Source of the DNA: Eumeta japonica
Taxonomy: Eukaryota > Arthropoda > Insecta > Lepidoptera > Psychidae
Direction of reading: 5' to 3'
NCBI GenBank assembly: GCA_005406025.1
Contig: BGZK01001560.1
Coordinates: forward strand, 1 to 64,000
Length of the DNA stretch: 64,000 nt
The notes beneath the pieces are model-generated. The model had not been told where the DNA came from, ran no database searches, and saw nothing but the letters and a program-made list of their open reading frames with translations. Positions 22,340 through 33,899 of the stretch are shown in pieces; the first letter of the stretch is position 1, and each line of letters starts with the position of its first letter. Made by a program: the position numbers and the translations under genes.

Positions 22340-24440
22340 TTTAAACATTCTTGTTTATTCTGTATAAGCAGATAATTATTTTGTAACTTATTATGATAAC
22401 TATTCAATTATATTATTGTCTGTAATTTACTGTTAATAATTTGTCACCTGCGATTGAATTGAAAATATAAATAAAATAACACATTTATAAAATTAATTAG
22501 ATTTTTTACTTTAAGGTAAAAGTTTTGTTATGTGGTTTAAAAAACAACTAATCAAAAATCTAACGTTTTGCAAGGTATGTCTGGAGCTTTTCATTTTATG
22601 ATTATTATTACTTTTAATATTTAATGCAATTGTTATTTTCTTAAATAATATTTAATATTACTCTATAAATTAAATATATTTTGTTAAATATTGATGTTTC
22701 TTTATTCGTTTCATTTTGTAGCATTTGAATAATTTTATTACTAGTTAGGTCGTTGGTTGAGAACCCTATTTATTTGGAGTCTGCGCAATAGCGCAAAAAA
22801 CACGTTCAGCTTAGTACCTTTGTTCACAAGTAACCCTCGCACTCACTCTGTCACCTATTTTAATACTTAGCATGTTTAAGGGTAGGAAACTTGACTTGCG
22901 GGCTTTTTATATAGGCAGCTTTATGTCATTAAATACAGAAAAAATAAGCTTTAATGTGGTATAAATGAAATGAGTATACATTATAAACGAAAATTTAAAC
23001 AAAATTATACCTGTTTACACCTGGCTGCGTACAGGTTGCGGCTAAGCGATCGACGGCAACTGTAAGTTTTCAGATCTTTAAATACACTGTTGTGTAGTGG
23101 TGTAAGTTTTATTCCCATAAGATGTAAACGAAATATTTATCTAAAAGTCAATTAATAATATTTTAATTAATAATGGCGGGCAATTTTATTGGCACCTGAT
23201 GAAAAATGACTTTTCCTAGTTGTAAAAATACTTAAAAATTAACTCTTGATAATCTAAATTATTAATGTACTAATTTAGCAGCCGGATCTTAGACTATTAT
23301 AACTACGTATGAAAATGACAAGAATTGAAATTGATTGGATGAAGTATTTTATTTGAAAACAATTCAATTGATGAAGTCTTTTACTAAAATATCAAATACA
23401 AAACATATAAACTGTAAATATAGTAATGTGGAACCGGTGCGAGTAAACTGAATTGTTTTGGAGCAATCAGTACGATAACAAAAACGGTGGTATTAAGTGA
23501 AAATTTTCCTTGGTCGCGCAATACATTTCTGTGAAGGTTCATCGGTTTTCTTTAGTGTTTTTGTGACTGTTCCAGAACGGTAAAAATATGTATAGGAATT
23601 ATGTTATATCCTAATAACTAGCAATTTATACAATTTCTACGCCCTCGGAAAAAGAAGCAATATCGAAGGGACTTTTTATGAGATGAATTCGAGGCCATGT
23701 TTTGGCGGTGTTGATTAAGTTTACCCCCATTATTGTTCCAAAAATTTGTTATGGTACTGTTTAATGTGTTCTCAAATGAGATTAATTCAACAGAAATACA
23801 AGATATTCCCAGTATTGTCATCACTATAAAAATGAATATTGCTGATTTACAGCACATCGTTTATTTGGAAAATGAAAAAGGAAAGGGACAATGTATAATT
23901 TTGTGAGAGTCGGCATAGAATCTAAGTACCAATTTGTTAACGACGACTTTGATAATCCACTGTACTTATTGATAGACTTATGCCATTTATTATTTAGATA
24001 AAAAAACTAGACTTCCAGAAAATAAGCTTCTAAGAAAAGAAAATCCTCGAAAGCCATTTTACGGGAATCCAAAAAAAGATTTTATAGCATTCATTCCGGC
24101 ATCATAAAAAAGTTATCACGGATTTGCAGGAATCGGGTACGTTATTTTCCTTCCGACGGCATCGTTTTACTCCCGTGGGAAAGACGGCTTAATACTCGGT
24201 AGTTGTATATCTCTTTAGCTTTTGTGCGGGTAGCTTTCCTTGTATTTACAATACGAACCATTTTACATTAATATTTCAAAATTGATTGGGAAATCTGCAA
24301 AGGCATATACTGAAATGAAATAACTCCTAATAAATTTCAAATGGAAAGTAATACTGAAAAAAAGTTGCAAAATTACTTTTTATTAACTCCTTGATTTTTT
24401 ACATCATGTCATGACGTGAGCTTAATCTACGTAAACATTT
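22340..24440. other. AT-rich noncoding stretch
   Basis: No gene is supportable. A slightly GC-richer patch with a TATA-like TTTATATAGG lies near 22,910, with no further promoter evidence. Confidence 0.35.
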
Positions 24441-24445
24441 TGAAA

Positions 24446-24485
24446 CTTACATCAGCTCACGTCATGTGACGTGAGCTGATGTAAG
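24446..24485. repeat. Perfect 40-bp palindrome with CRE-like cores
   Basis: Arms of 19 bases, CTTACATCAGCTCACGTCA and its exact inverse, meet at a 2-base centre. Each arm contains a TGACGT/ACGTCA core, the half-to-full site of CREB/ATF-type bZIP factors, and an AGCT/CAGCTC block. A partial third copy (CATGACGTGAGCTTAA) lies at 24,411-24,425. Confidence 0.9.
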
Positions 24486-24489
24486 ATCT

Positions 24490-25525
24490 TTTTATTTAAC
24501 ATGTCTTACCCTGATAAAATCTTAATTAATAAAATTAAGAGCCTCTTGCATTTCATTTTTAAATGACATTTAACAAAAAGTCACTTTATAAATAAAATTT
24601 GTCTTCCATATCTTTCTTTTAACGAGTTTTAGCGCGAACAATCGTCAAAAGGAGGATATGGAACATAAATATTACTTTAAAAGTAACTTATTGTTAAAAG
24701 GCAATTTATAAAGTGATGATAAAAGTCCAAGTGTAATAAAATAATTTTGAAACTATCTTTTACAAGAATGTTAAAGGTAGGCCAACATCTACAAGCTTTA
24801 AAATAAAATTTAACCTATAAGTAAAAACGGGAGGGGCGTCTTTTGTGAGTTTGTGTATATTTAATAACATTCACTTACTTAAAGCTAGTAGATTGATTTT
24901 AGATGCCAATAAGGTTTTTAAAATAAAAGCAAATATTTGCTTTAAATTTTTAAGCCATATTTCATAGAAATCGGTTTCATTAATGTTCTCCAATTATCGA
25001 CTTCACATGTGTTACATCAACAATTTGTATTATTCAGTTTGTTGTATAAAAATGAGAATTGCGTGTAATTATCTTTTTTATATAATGGACAAAGGCGAAA
25101 TTTTGCATGTAGAGCTTTTATTATTTCCTAAGCTTTTCGTAGTTCAAAAGTCTAGGTATAACAAATTGGCACTTACGCTTTGTCTTGCGTATTTCCTTTA
25201 ATATTGTAGTAGCTTTTCATTATGCAACTAAGCTTTTTTATAATGAGATTTAAAATTATGAGATATAGACAATAACTGGTCTCACCTATTGTAGTTGCAT
25301 TATCTTAGGGTCTTTTTTTAAATCCGATTGTTAGATCAATATAATAATTTTATGGAAAAAAAAAAAATTTAAAAACGGTTCAAAAATGCATGGTGTTACC
25401 TGCTATTGGTCCAGAGTGCAGCCCCACTCAAAATACGAAATGCCATCAGTTTTTTAAATGAGATGTAACGAGAGCTGGGATTGCCGGCTTAGAATAAATT
25501 GATGTAAATGGTGAATCGAAAATGA
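24490..25525. other. AT-rich noncoding stretch
   Basis: Nothing recognisable. A 72-codon frame at 24,983-25,201 has AT-driven composition and no motif. Confidence 0.35.
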
Positions 25526-25529
25526 GGAC

Positions 25530-25576
25530 ATTTTAACAGATACCTAATTAACGATTAATTAGGTATCTGTTAAAAT
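25530..25576. repeat. Perfect hairpin, 22-bp arms, 3-base loop
   Basis: ATTTTAACAGATACCTAATTAA at 25,530-25,551 is mirrored exactly at 25,555-25,576 around CGA. It is the longest perfect short-loop hairpin in the window. Confidence 0.92.
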
Positions 25577-25849
25577 ATCATCTTTCCAGTCGAAACTGCA
25601 AAAGCAAACCTATAGCGTACATGAAAAAATATAGATTAAATTCAAAGAAACAGAAATATTCACTTTTTATTTTAAAAAGCATTATTTTCTAATAAATTTT
25701 CTATTATTTAGAATCTTATATATTTTATATATAAGAATCTATGACAATATAATAGAACGTTGAAATTAGGTAAGTGGTACCCTTATAATAAAGCTAATAA
25801 TTATGATAATTTTACACGACTCCTTAATGTTAAAATGATAAATCATTCG

Positions 25850-26230
25850 GGCTCTAGATTAATATGTCAAACGATCGAAAGGAATCGCCGCGACGATCAA
25901 CGATAGTGTCGATGTAGTAAGTGGTCACGTCATCCGTTCACGACCCGTTTAACATCGGACACCGTAATTATTGCTAGTGAATGGATTAAAGAGCCGGCGA
26001 ACGAGCGGGCCCGATAGGCCGGGGCATGCTAATCGCCCACCTACCTGCAGTCACACCTCGCCGCCGCCGCGCCGCGCGACGACAACGGTCATTTGCCGTA
26101 ATTGCCGAGCGGGCAACGAATAAATCACCGCTGCGACCGTACCGATACCCCGCCATTATGTTATGAACCGATAACCGCAAAACATAACATTTATTCAATT
26201 TGTGTTTCATCGTGGGAAGTGGGGGGTAAT
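25850..26230. promoter_or_regulatory. Candidate regulatory module, GC-rich
   Basis: High-complexity sequence with several binding-site-like words: GGATTAAA and GCTAATCG (Otd/Bicoid-type), ACCTACCTGCAG (E-box-like) and CGTAATTATTG (homeodomain core). A GC-rich CGCCGCCGC patch lies in the middle. On the minus strand an open frame (MAGYRYGRSGDLF...) runs into a donor-like CTGCAG|GTAGGT near 26,050, so a first coding exon is a minor alternative. No family is recognised. Confidence 0.3.
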
Positions 26231-26760
26231 TTTATTGTAGTTACACACGTGACTGCTTTAACTATTTTGCTTAATGTGATTGTATTAATTTAATGTATTC
26301 CGTAAAAGACTACTAAATTACTTTGTGTGTAAACTATTTTCGTTTTAAAAATTTTCTTAGGAGTTAGAAAGATATTTGAACGGGATTCAGATTTTTTCGG
26401 AAGTAGTTAATATCGCTTTCGACATTAAACTATTGACTCTATTTGTTATTTTCAATTGTAAAAAACTTAAATAAATGTTAGTTTTATCTTTGTGAAAAAA
26501 ACTATTTGAGTTCCATCACTATGCTGTCGAAAAAATGTAATTAGATCGATATATAGAAAAAAACTTAATTTAAATATAGACAATATTTATATAAAAAATA
26601 TAACCGCATAAACCTTAAATATGCTTCTAAAATATTTTATTGGTTCATTACATTACATCCTTATAATCTACATCGTCAACGATATAAACTAGGCTCATTG
26701 AGAAAGTCTGCCAAAGTAAGCAACTCGATCGTAGACGTTACAACAGACAAAAAAATGTTG
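26230..26760. other. AT-rich noncoding stretch
   Basis: I see nothing in it. Confidence 0.35.
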
Positions 26761-26789
26761 TCATTGAGTGATACAACAAAAACGGTATC

Positions 26790-26945
26790 GGTTACGGTGG
26801 TGGTGCGGACGGACGCGTGACGGATTTCGGTGAGAGCGGCCGGCGGGCGGCGGCCGGCGGGCGGCGGCCGGCGGGCGCTCGGCCGGCGCATTCCGCGCTC
26901 CGACGACTCGCCACGTCCGCCACTCGACTGGGAACCGAGTAAGGT
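26790..26945. repeat. CpG-rich island with 14-bp tandem repeat
   Basis: CGGCCGGCGGGCGG repeats three times at 26,837-26,878, the last copy with a final-base change, inside the most GC-rich stretch of this half of the window. Such islands often mark insect promoters or 5' untranslated exons. Donor-like GTAAG and GTAACT sequences follow near 26,940. A promoter is inferred, not shown. Confidence 0.6.
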
Positions 26946-26949
26946 AACT

Positions 26950-28130
26950 AGTACCTTCTATTTAAGCTTCTGTACTTAAAATAATCTGTACAGATCTTTA
27001 CGATGCTTCATCCAGATACGAAATGAAGTTGTACTTATTATAATTATTTATATTACTGTGTTCTTAGCATATTCTAAAAATTAAATACAATAACAAACCC
27101 CTTTCGTCGCCATACGTTTTCGTTTCTATCTCTTAACTCGTTTAATTCTGTTCGCCGAACGCCAATGCACTCACGTAACACCGCTCACTACTTTTGTTTA
27201 ATGCAAATTGTGATTTGTATAAAGAGCGAATAGCACAGATTCGCAGTCACAACATAGATTCACCGCGATTTTAGGCACAACGCTATTGTGCCTAAAATCG
27301 CGATGAACGCACAGGGTGAATATAAAAATGTAAGACTTCTCTTTTCCTTCAGATTTAGTACGCTATTTTTTTTTTGTTTAGGGCTAACAAGAAAATTCCA
27401 AGCAGCAATAATTATATTCATGCTGTATTACTAAATAAAAAAGATTTGATGCAATTTACCTACCTTGACAATCTCACGCTAAATTTTCATCATTCATCAT
27501 ATCGTCTATCACGGCAATTCCGTAAAGCAAAGCAACAGAGGTCAATTAAACGCTGACTATTATTATATGTATGTGATACGTTCAAAAATAACAATGATTT
27601 ATTGAATTATCATTATATATGGCACGGACGACGATACCCGAAATAAATACTTTTAAGTCGTATATGTCGAATATAACTGCATAATATTTTCGTAAGTCGC
27701 ATTTTAACAGTAAATGCATACTGAGGCATATAAGGTAGAACGTTATAATATTGTATAGTTTCGCTCACATAATAATATTGTACATTAATAAATGTGAGTT
27801 ATAGGCGACCGTGTCCGTAATAAGTGCGTAAAAACTATAATAACTTTGTTTCATATTAATATAGTAGTTTTAGCTTACTTAGTAATACATACATAACATA
27901 GACGATGCACATCTGAAAAACGCATGATGCAATTTCACTAAGTATTGCATCATCCTAGAATGAAAGGGATGCACAGAGCGAGATAAGTATACATAGCAGA
28001 TCGAGAGGGAATAGGCGATGCGGACACCTAAGTAGGATTCAGATATGCAATAAATAATAGTGTTTGTGTGTTTTATTTTCCCTTTTAGTTAAATGAGTTA
28101 AATCATTATAAGTCCTATAGGTTAATGTCC
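26950..28130. other. AT-rich noncoding stretch around a hairpin
   Basis: Apart from the hairpin at 27,264-27,302, I see no gene or repeat. Confidence 0.35.
27264..27302. repeat. Perfect hairpin, 17-bp arms, 5-base loop
   Basis: CGCGATTTTAGGCACAA at 27,264-27,280 and its exact inverse at 27,286-27,302. Pairing extends outward by about 5 more bases with one mismatch. Confidence 0.9.
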
Positions 28131-28172
28131 TATACCTATCGAGTATGTCCTGAGATATACTCGATAGGTATA
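28131..28172. repeat. Perfect hairpin, 16-bp arms, 10-base loop
   Basis: TATACCTATCGAGTAT at 28,131-28,146 and its inverse at 28,157-28,172. Confidence 0.9.
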
Positions 28173-28544
28173 TACCGGGTCGTGTGGTAACAGCAGGGAT
28201 CGTGTGGCTGTATAACCCAAATTCGAGAAAGTTAGGCATTTAGGACAGGCATTTAAGCAGCCAGCTCGCTGCCATATACGGAGGTAATATAAAGGACAAA
28301 TATCGATGGGAAAATCAGAATAATAGCAGTTCAGTGTCCGCACGCGACCGGTTTTATACGTTGATATTTGGTGTTTACACGGACAAGATCTAGGTCTAAA
28401 AATAAATGACGTAGTGTAAATTTTTTTTTTATATAGTTTTATCTAATTGTATAAATTGTATAATTTGAATAAAAAAAAGAGAAGGAAGATCTAATGGGGG
28501 GGGGGGTGTCGACCGCATGGTAGAGGGGGTAATGCACTTCCATT

Positions 28545-28582
28545 TATATAAGCCGGAACACGTCTGGCCTAATTTGTCAGTT
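28545..28582 (+). promoter_or_regulatory. Candidate TATA + initiator core promoter
   Basis: TATATAAG at 28,545-28,552 precedes TCAGTT, the arthropod initiator consensus, at 28,577-28,582. The putative start A lies 32-34 bases after the TATA box. A GC-rich segment follows to about 28,690. No open frame or exon downstream could be attached, so it may drive a noncoding RNA, belong to an LTR-like repeat, or be chance. Confidence 0.35.
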
Positions 28583-28699
28583 CGAGTGCAGCGGCCGACG
28601 GGAGAAGAACCCCAAAGAAAAGGGGAAGCAGCGCCCACCAAAGATAGTATGTATATGTGAGTCGCGCAACGACGACGGCGTTTCTTTTCAGAACCACTA

Positions 28700-29442
28700 A
28701 CCCGTGAAAGAATATTCGTTCTTCACAATATATATTTAATTGTGTTATTATTATATAAAATATATTATTATAAAACCATACCGTGTATACGTTTGCTTCC
28801 AACAATAATAAAATTTGTAGATACTCGTCAAAAACAAATAATAAAAATACAGAAATGGATAAAACAGCATTATTTTCTTCGTTGAAAAATATTCGATTTG
28901 TCAGGGAAAATAAACATACGAAATGAATGAGCATCATAAATTCGGTAGCCGGTATTATGTAGGATTATGTACACGTGCCGACATTCAGTGGGGAAAATTA
29001 AACTAAATTCAATACGGTTTGTTTGATGAAACAAATTCTAAATCGCCACACACTTGATTGCTTTTTCCCAACTCATAAGCAAATTTCCAATTGCAGCTAA
29101 TATTACGTAAAATGAAATATTTGTTAAAATAGGACGATAATTATTTACAATACAGTTGGAGAGCTCATGATAAATGCTTCATGAAGTGTTTGACTCAGGT
29201 AGAAATTTGACACAATGTACAATATATCTATCTATAGGTAAGATTGGCAAAAACAAATTTGATTGAGAAACAAAGTACTATTTGAAAGTTAAGTTGGTTT
29301 AGAGTGAAAAATTAAATAAAAAACACTTTATTCCGGGGTTTTATAATATACAAAAGAATCTTGCGCGGGATAGAGACGAATACGCTGAGGGTATTACTAT
29401 ATGTAAGAGAGCAATCAGCAGTGTAGCGTGGGCGCTCTCTGC
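28700..29442. other. AT-rich noncoding stretch
   Basis: A 122-codon minus-strand frame crosses its start, but it is phenylalanine/leucine/isoleucine-rich as expected from AT-rich DNA, and shows no motif. Confidence 0.35.
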
Positions 29443-29525
29443 ATCCTCGGCAGAGGCGGCTCGTGACATATTTTTATGGGTGTTCAATAAAAATAAAAAC
29501 CAAAAACAAGATCTTACCATTAACT

Positions 29526-29870
29526 TTATTTATATAAAAAATCAATTCGCCGGTCTTTTTGGCGAGCGAAGACATCTATCACTTTCTTGTGAAAATCTGA
29601 TATTGAATTAATTAAGTGTTTTTCTATGCTTATCATACATAACGCATTAAGACGGTCTTGCGCCAGTATTGCGCGTAAACGTTTTACTTTATTTAACGTC
29701 GAAAAACAGCGTTCACTTTCTACTGAGGTCATAGGAATAGTGCATACAATATTTAAAAGTTTCATGCTTTCAGCAAATACAGATTCTAATGAAAATTCCA
29801 TAAAATATTGAAGTAAAGCAACGGCGCCGTCAGCATTGTGAAAATCTTCTGCTATAAATTACTAACAACT
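29526..29870 (-). pseudogene. hAT transposase, C-terminal dimerisation domain
   Basis: The frame reads EDFHNADGAVALLQYFMEF, continues through SVESERCFSTLNKVKR and QDRLNALCMISIEKHL, and ends near 29,526. The S-E-R-x-F-S-x-L and R-L-N-A-L signatures are those of the hAT C-terminal domain in ZMYM1-like and related transposases, which mediates dimer formation. A stop lies just upstream at about 29,870, so the domain is cut off from the catalytic part. It sits inside the element at 29,451-31,212, near its left terminus, which is the expected place for the 3' end of a minus-strand transposase gene. Confidence 0.78.
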
Positions 29871-30238
29871 CATTTTTAGTTGGTTTTTCTAGGAAATTGT
29901 AGTGTTTACCATTTTTAAAAATCATCTTCAGGAAAACTCTTATTGTAGTCCAAATCTATCTGTTTAGAACAATTTAGAAGCCAATAAATGGTTCGTATGT
30001 ATAAATCTGTCTTTAATCTGCACTCTTAAACGTCACATACTTCTTTTCTCATAACTGAATGATTTACGTCATCAGGACGACGTTTTTCTTCTTCGAAGGT
30101 GGTGGAACTGCATTACGTAACTCGTTTATGGCTCTTTCGAATTTACTGACTTCATTCATGATTTTAATCGAGTCAAGTGATCGAGACTGTAAAATTTAAA
30201 CAACATTTCACAATGCGGCATAAGCGTCGCATGAAAGT

Positions 30239-30520
30239 TCAGCCAATACAAAAGTTTTCATTATTTGAATATGAAAGGAGCGATTGAGCTTGATTGTAGC
30301 TATCGGGATCACTGTTATGACTGTCCATTATTGCTTGCATACACTCTTTCAGAGGCTCTAAATTATCGTGTATAGCTTTCACTGTACGTGTATTATAATT
30401 CCATTTTGTCTGTGGAGGGCAGGTACTTTGTTTCCCGAGTACGGGAAACAAAATATTTATTACTGTCTTCACAATCACACAACCAAGGTGTTTTGATATA
30501 TTGTTCAGATTTAAAAGCAC
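30239..30520 (-). pseudogene. hAT transposase, central fragment
   Basis: The 93-codon frame contains ILFPVLGKQSTCPPQTKWN, then NTRTVKAIHDNLEPLKECM. This Q/T-x-W-N-x-R-x-x-x-x-x-x arrangement belongs to the middle part of ZMYM1-like hAT transposases, after the first catalytic block. It is colinear with the C-terminal piece at 29,526-29,870, but about 370 bases with stops and frameshifts separate them. Upstream regions (BED finger, N-terminus) are not recognisable. Confidence 0.6.
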
Positions 30521-31224
30521 GCGTATAAGTTTTAGTTTTCGAACGACATTTTGAGTAAGTGCAATTTCAGGCCGGTGGTCCCTTAACTTTCAGTTCGAGA
30601 CGCATTTCTAGAGTTTTTCACAATGTTTAATAAAAGTCACATTGTATTGTTCCATTTTAACACAAACGTTGCGCACAAATTATTTTTAATACGTAAATTA
30701 TAAGAAACTCCCGTAAAATAACCAACAAACCGACACACACGACACGACACTAATAACCGGTTTAAAATACACGTTTGTTTGTTTACATGATGGACGGCAA
30801 CAACGCATTTCTCCGCGTGTCATTCGCCATCACACCGCGATCTGGCAACGTAGCGCAAGAGCGGCGCTCCAGATGAAGTTCATTTCTCATACAAAATCTT
30901 TTGTTTCACGCGTCGAACCGTGTCGATGTTTCTCTTTCGCACTCCTTGAATACAGTGCAAGAGATTGTACTAAAGTTTGCTCCATAGGAGCGCAATCGCT
31001 GGCGCTCCACTCGTTGCAACTTAACACCAAATATGTTAGAGAACTTTCAACTCAATACGCGTAGGTAGTTTCTAGTAATCTGTTATTATGAGTGCATAGG
31101 CAGGTATAGTAGAATGTATATAAGTATTATAGGTTACATAAAGAAATATATTTATTACTTAATTTTTGTGGGAGTGCACTGCACCAGCGCTCTTTAAGAC
31201 GAGCCGCCTTTGATCCTCGGTCAT

Positions 31225-32290
31225 CCATTGTGTGATCTCGCACGGCTGTAGCCGCTGAACTTTTCTGGATGATATTTTTCAGTGTAAATTGGTAATTAAA
31301 ACCAATGTAATTAATTTGCTTTTGCATAAATTATTGTAGACTTCAAATTTCTCAAAATAATTGATTATAATTATTTTAATGTCAATATAAAAAATTAAAA
31401 TGAAATTAAAAGCCTGCAGGACATAATTACGTTTTGGACGTATATTTTATGTTATGAAGTTGCCCCTCTCTATGTTAAAAGTGTTTAAGTTCATTTTTCT
31501 CTTTGTTAATCCTTATTCTCATGTACGCAAAAATTCATATTATTCAGACATCCGAAAATGGGTGATGACCGAAGTAAGTAAATTTTATTATGTGTTCATT
31601 CAATACCGGTCAAGTTAATAAAAAGCACGTTTTAAAACGACAGAAAAATCGTTGCCGGAATGCATATAAAATGTCACAGTAATTTTTCTCATTAATTCAT
31701 CTCGACTACATTGAAACATATTTTTCATCGTTGCCATTGTTAATGACAAACATCACGAGGATTATTAACACGTCCCGACATTTCACTAATACGTTTTATA
31801 TCATATGCACATGCGTACAAAATTGATTTGGCAAATACGAGACGATATATTTATGTATACGAACAATCAAAAAATATCAATAGGCAGTCATTAACGCGCC
31901 AGACGAACCGGTAATGCACAGTAACACGCTCAATTACCGACAGTCACCGCCCGTCGCGCCGTTTTACCGCTGTAAAGCGTTACGTAAGCCGGACGATCGA
32001 ATAAAAGAAAAAAGAAAAGAAATAGTCAGAGCACTCAATTTGCCTCGACAACGAATATATCTACATTTGATCATTTTCGATTTTGTTAAAAACTGTAATT
32101 ATTAGTAAGATTTGATAAAACAAATTAATGTGACCGATAATATGATTGTGTAAGTAGATTTACAACAATAATAATAATTAAGCAAACTGTCCAAGTGGTA
32201 ATGTTTACAATAAGACTTACAGGCACGAAAGGCTGCTAACGAATGTGCGTATTAGATTGTATCCTTATCCTCATTATATTGTAAAGAACT
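31225..32290. other. Noncoding stretch with GC patch at 31,890-32,000
   Basis: The patch carries homeodomain-like and TACGTAA words and a 63-codon open frame of no recognisable family. Otherwise there is nothing. Confidence 0.3.
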
Positions 32291-32295
32291 ATTAC

Positions 32296-32451
32296 CTGCA
32301 GTTTTGTTGGAGAGATACCAAACAAATCCATCCGTCCCTTTCCTGCATCCTTCTCCTCGCGACCTAACACCGAAATGCCCGTCCGTGTCCCTTTTGAAAG
32401 GATCTTAACCCGGGTGAATGTCCTCTCGCCGCCCTTCGTTGTCGTAACTAG
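32296..32451 (-). other. 51-codon open segment ending at a donor-like site
   Basis: The minus strand is open from a TGA upstream to CTGCAG|GTAATAG at 32,296 without a start codon. It encodes TKGGERTFTRVKILSKGTRT, then GISVLGREEKDAGKGRMDL and a short end. The hydrophilic, basic/acidic balanced composition looks protein-like. Whether it is an exon or an open piece of a dispersed repeat is undecided. I have a vague memory of such peptides in predicted lepidopteran proteins, which points toward a repeat. Confidence 0.3.
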
Positions 32452-32454
32452 TCA

Positions 32455-33325
32455 TCTTTTTAACACTGTTTAAGATGTCATTACGATCTTAGACAGGTTG
32501 TCTTGAAAAAATTAAAACTACTAAACTTTTATCATAAATAATAATCTGTCCGAAAGGTTGGTTATTGTATAATTAACTAGAAGCTTACAGAATTAACTTC
32601 AATCACTTTTACTTAGTGTCATAAAGTCGAAATTTTTTGTGCTAAAATTTCTGGAGTTTTAGTATAGAAATAACAGAATTTTTACAAGAGATCGCCTTTG
32701 TGTCCGTGTATCAGATCAGACATCTTTCCGAAAACCATTTAAAGAAATATTTGAAGTTGGTTTTAAACAGCACGCCATTAGCCGATTTTTTAAAAGCAGC
32801 CAATGGTGAACTTTAAAAAAAGCTCAATTTACAAATATTTTCTATTTTTTATTTATAAATTAATTTATAGTTCAATTTTTTATTTAAAACTTTCAACAAA
32901 GCAGTCTTAATGATTAGATCAAACTTTTGTCGACTGAAACAATTACAGATTTTTAAGTAACAATTCATTTGTGAAAGTATTTTTATTTAAATAGAAATAA
33001 TTAATACTAAACTAAATACGTAAAGTACTCATACATTAAGCACGCGAATTGAATGTGCCTTTTATACAATTTCAGTTAATTACATGTCTTAAGATTACAA
33101 TTACATATAATAACTTGAGACATAGATTGAATTTTTACCATTCACAATGAAAACATAATACTTATTTTATTAAAATTTTAGTGAAGTAATAAATATATTC
33201 ATTTGGTTTTATTTTCTCTGGTACGTAAATATACGAGGTAATCCAACTCGGGGATTGGACGGTTATTTCATTAACTAAATTTAATTTTTCGTTTGCTTTT
33301 ATTAAAAAGTTTTAAGGAGCAAACA
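32455..33325. other. AT-rich noncoding stretch
   Basis: I see nothing in it. Confidence 0.35.
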
Positions 33326-33334
33326 TGTAAGATT

Positions 33335-33425
33335 TCCAGACCAGAGTAGGTGATCACTACCGGCCATGGACACCTACAACTTCAACAAAGCCGCTGATGT
33401 GTTGTCGGCTTTTTTAAGTTTTTAA
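33335..33425 (-). repeat. Lepidopteran short-repeat relic
   Basis: Minus-strand GTTGTAGGTGTCCATGGCCG, then GTAGTGATCACCTACTC, matches in pattern the sequence at 35,150-35,200. It resembles the widespread lepidopteran repeat core TGGGTGTCCATGGGCGG...CACTTACCATCAGG, recalled from experience. The surrounding sequence is too diverged to set ends. Confidence 0.5.
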
Positions 33426-33899
33426 GACATTATAATGATCAAGTTGAATGACTGTATCAATAAACTAAAATTAAACGGCATCATTAAAGTAACGTTAATA
33501 TACGCTGTAATGCCCGTATTCTAGATACATCATGTCTATATTTTACAATGCAATTGTTAATAGTTTTAAATCATAAACATTTTTAATGCAGTTTTTTTAA
33601 AGTGGCCGCATTAGATAAGTTTACGGCGCAAGCTGACGTGCGTATTAAATGCAGTTATAATTACAATTAGGTTTACATTTTTCGATTCCGCGTGACTCAC
33701 GTAAAACAGAAGCTGTTTTTAATCCTTTATGAATATAGTGTATAACATATGGTGCAATTGCCCCAATTTCATTTTCTAATATATCAAAAGAACTCATAAT
33801 TAATTAATTTAAAATACACCTTTATATATATATCAAGAAAAACTAATGTACGTCAAGTAAGAAATCAGATCCCCTGTAAGTATCATGGAGTAGCATTAC

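Larger units (their letters stand above)
29443..31220 (-). mobile_element. Decayed hAT transposon with perfect 8-bp TSD
   Basis: ATCCTCGG at 29,443-29,450 and 31,213-31,220 flanks a 1,762-bp element. Its ends are inverted repeats: CAGAGGCGGCTCGT on the left and CAAAGGCGGCTCGT read inward from the right (13 of 14). Two minus-strand pieces of hAT transposase lie inside. The length is well below what a full transposase of this type would need, so the copy has lost internal sequence. The perfect duplication suggests a fairly young insertion, although the coding part is already broken. GC-rich GGCGCTCC motifs repeat in its right third (about 30,860-31,010) and may be subterminal sites. Confidence 0.9.

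Noticed and set aside
28569..28937. 122-codon minus-strand frame
   Set aside because: Composition is that of AT-rich noise, with no homology motif and no exon signals.
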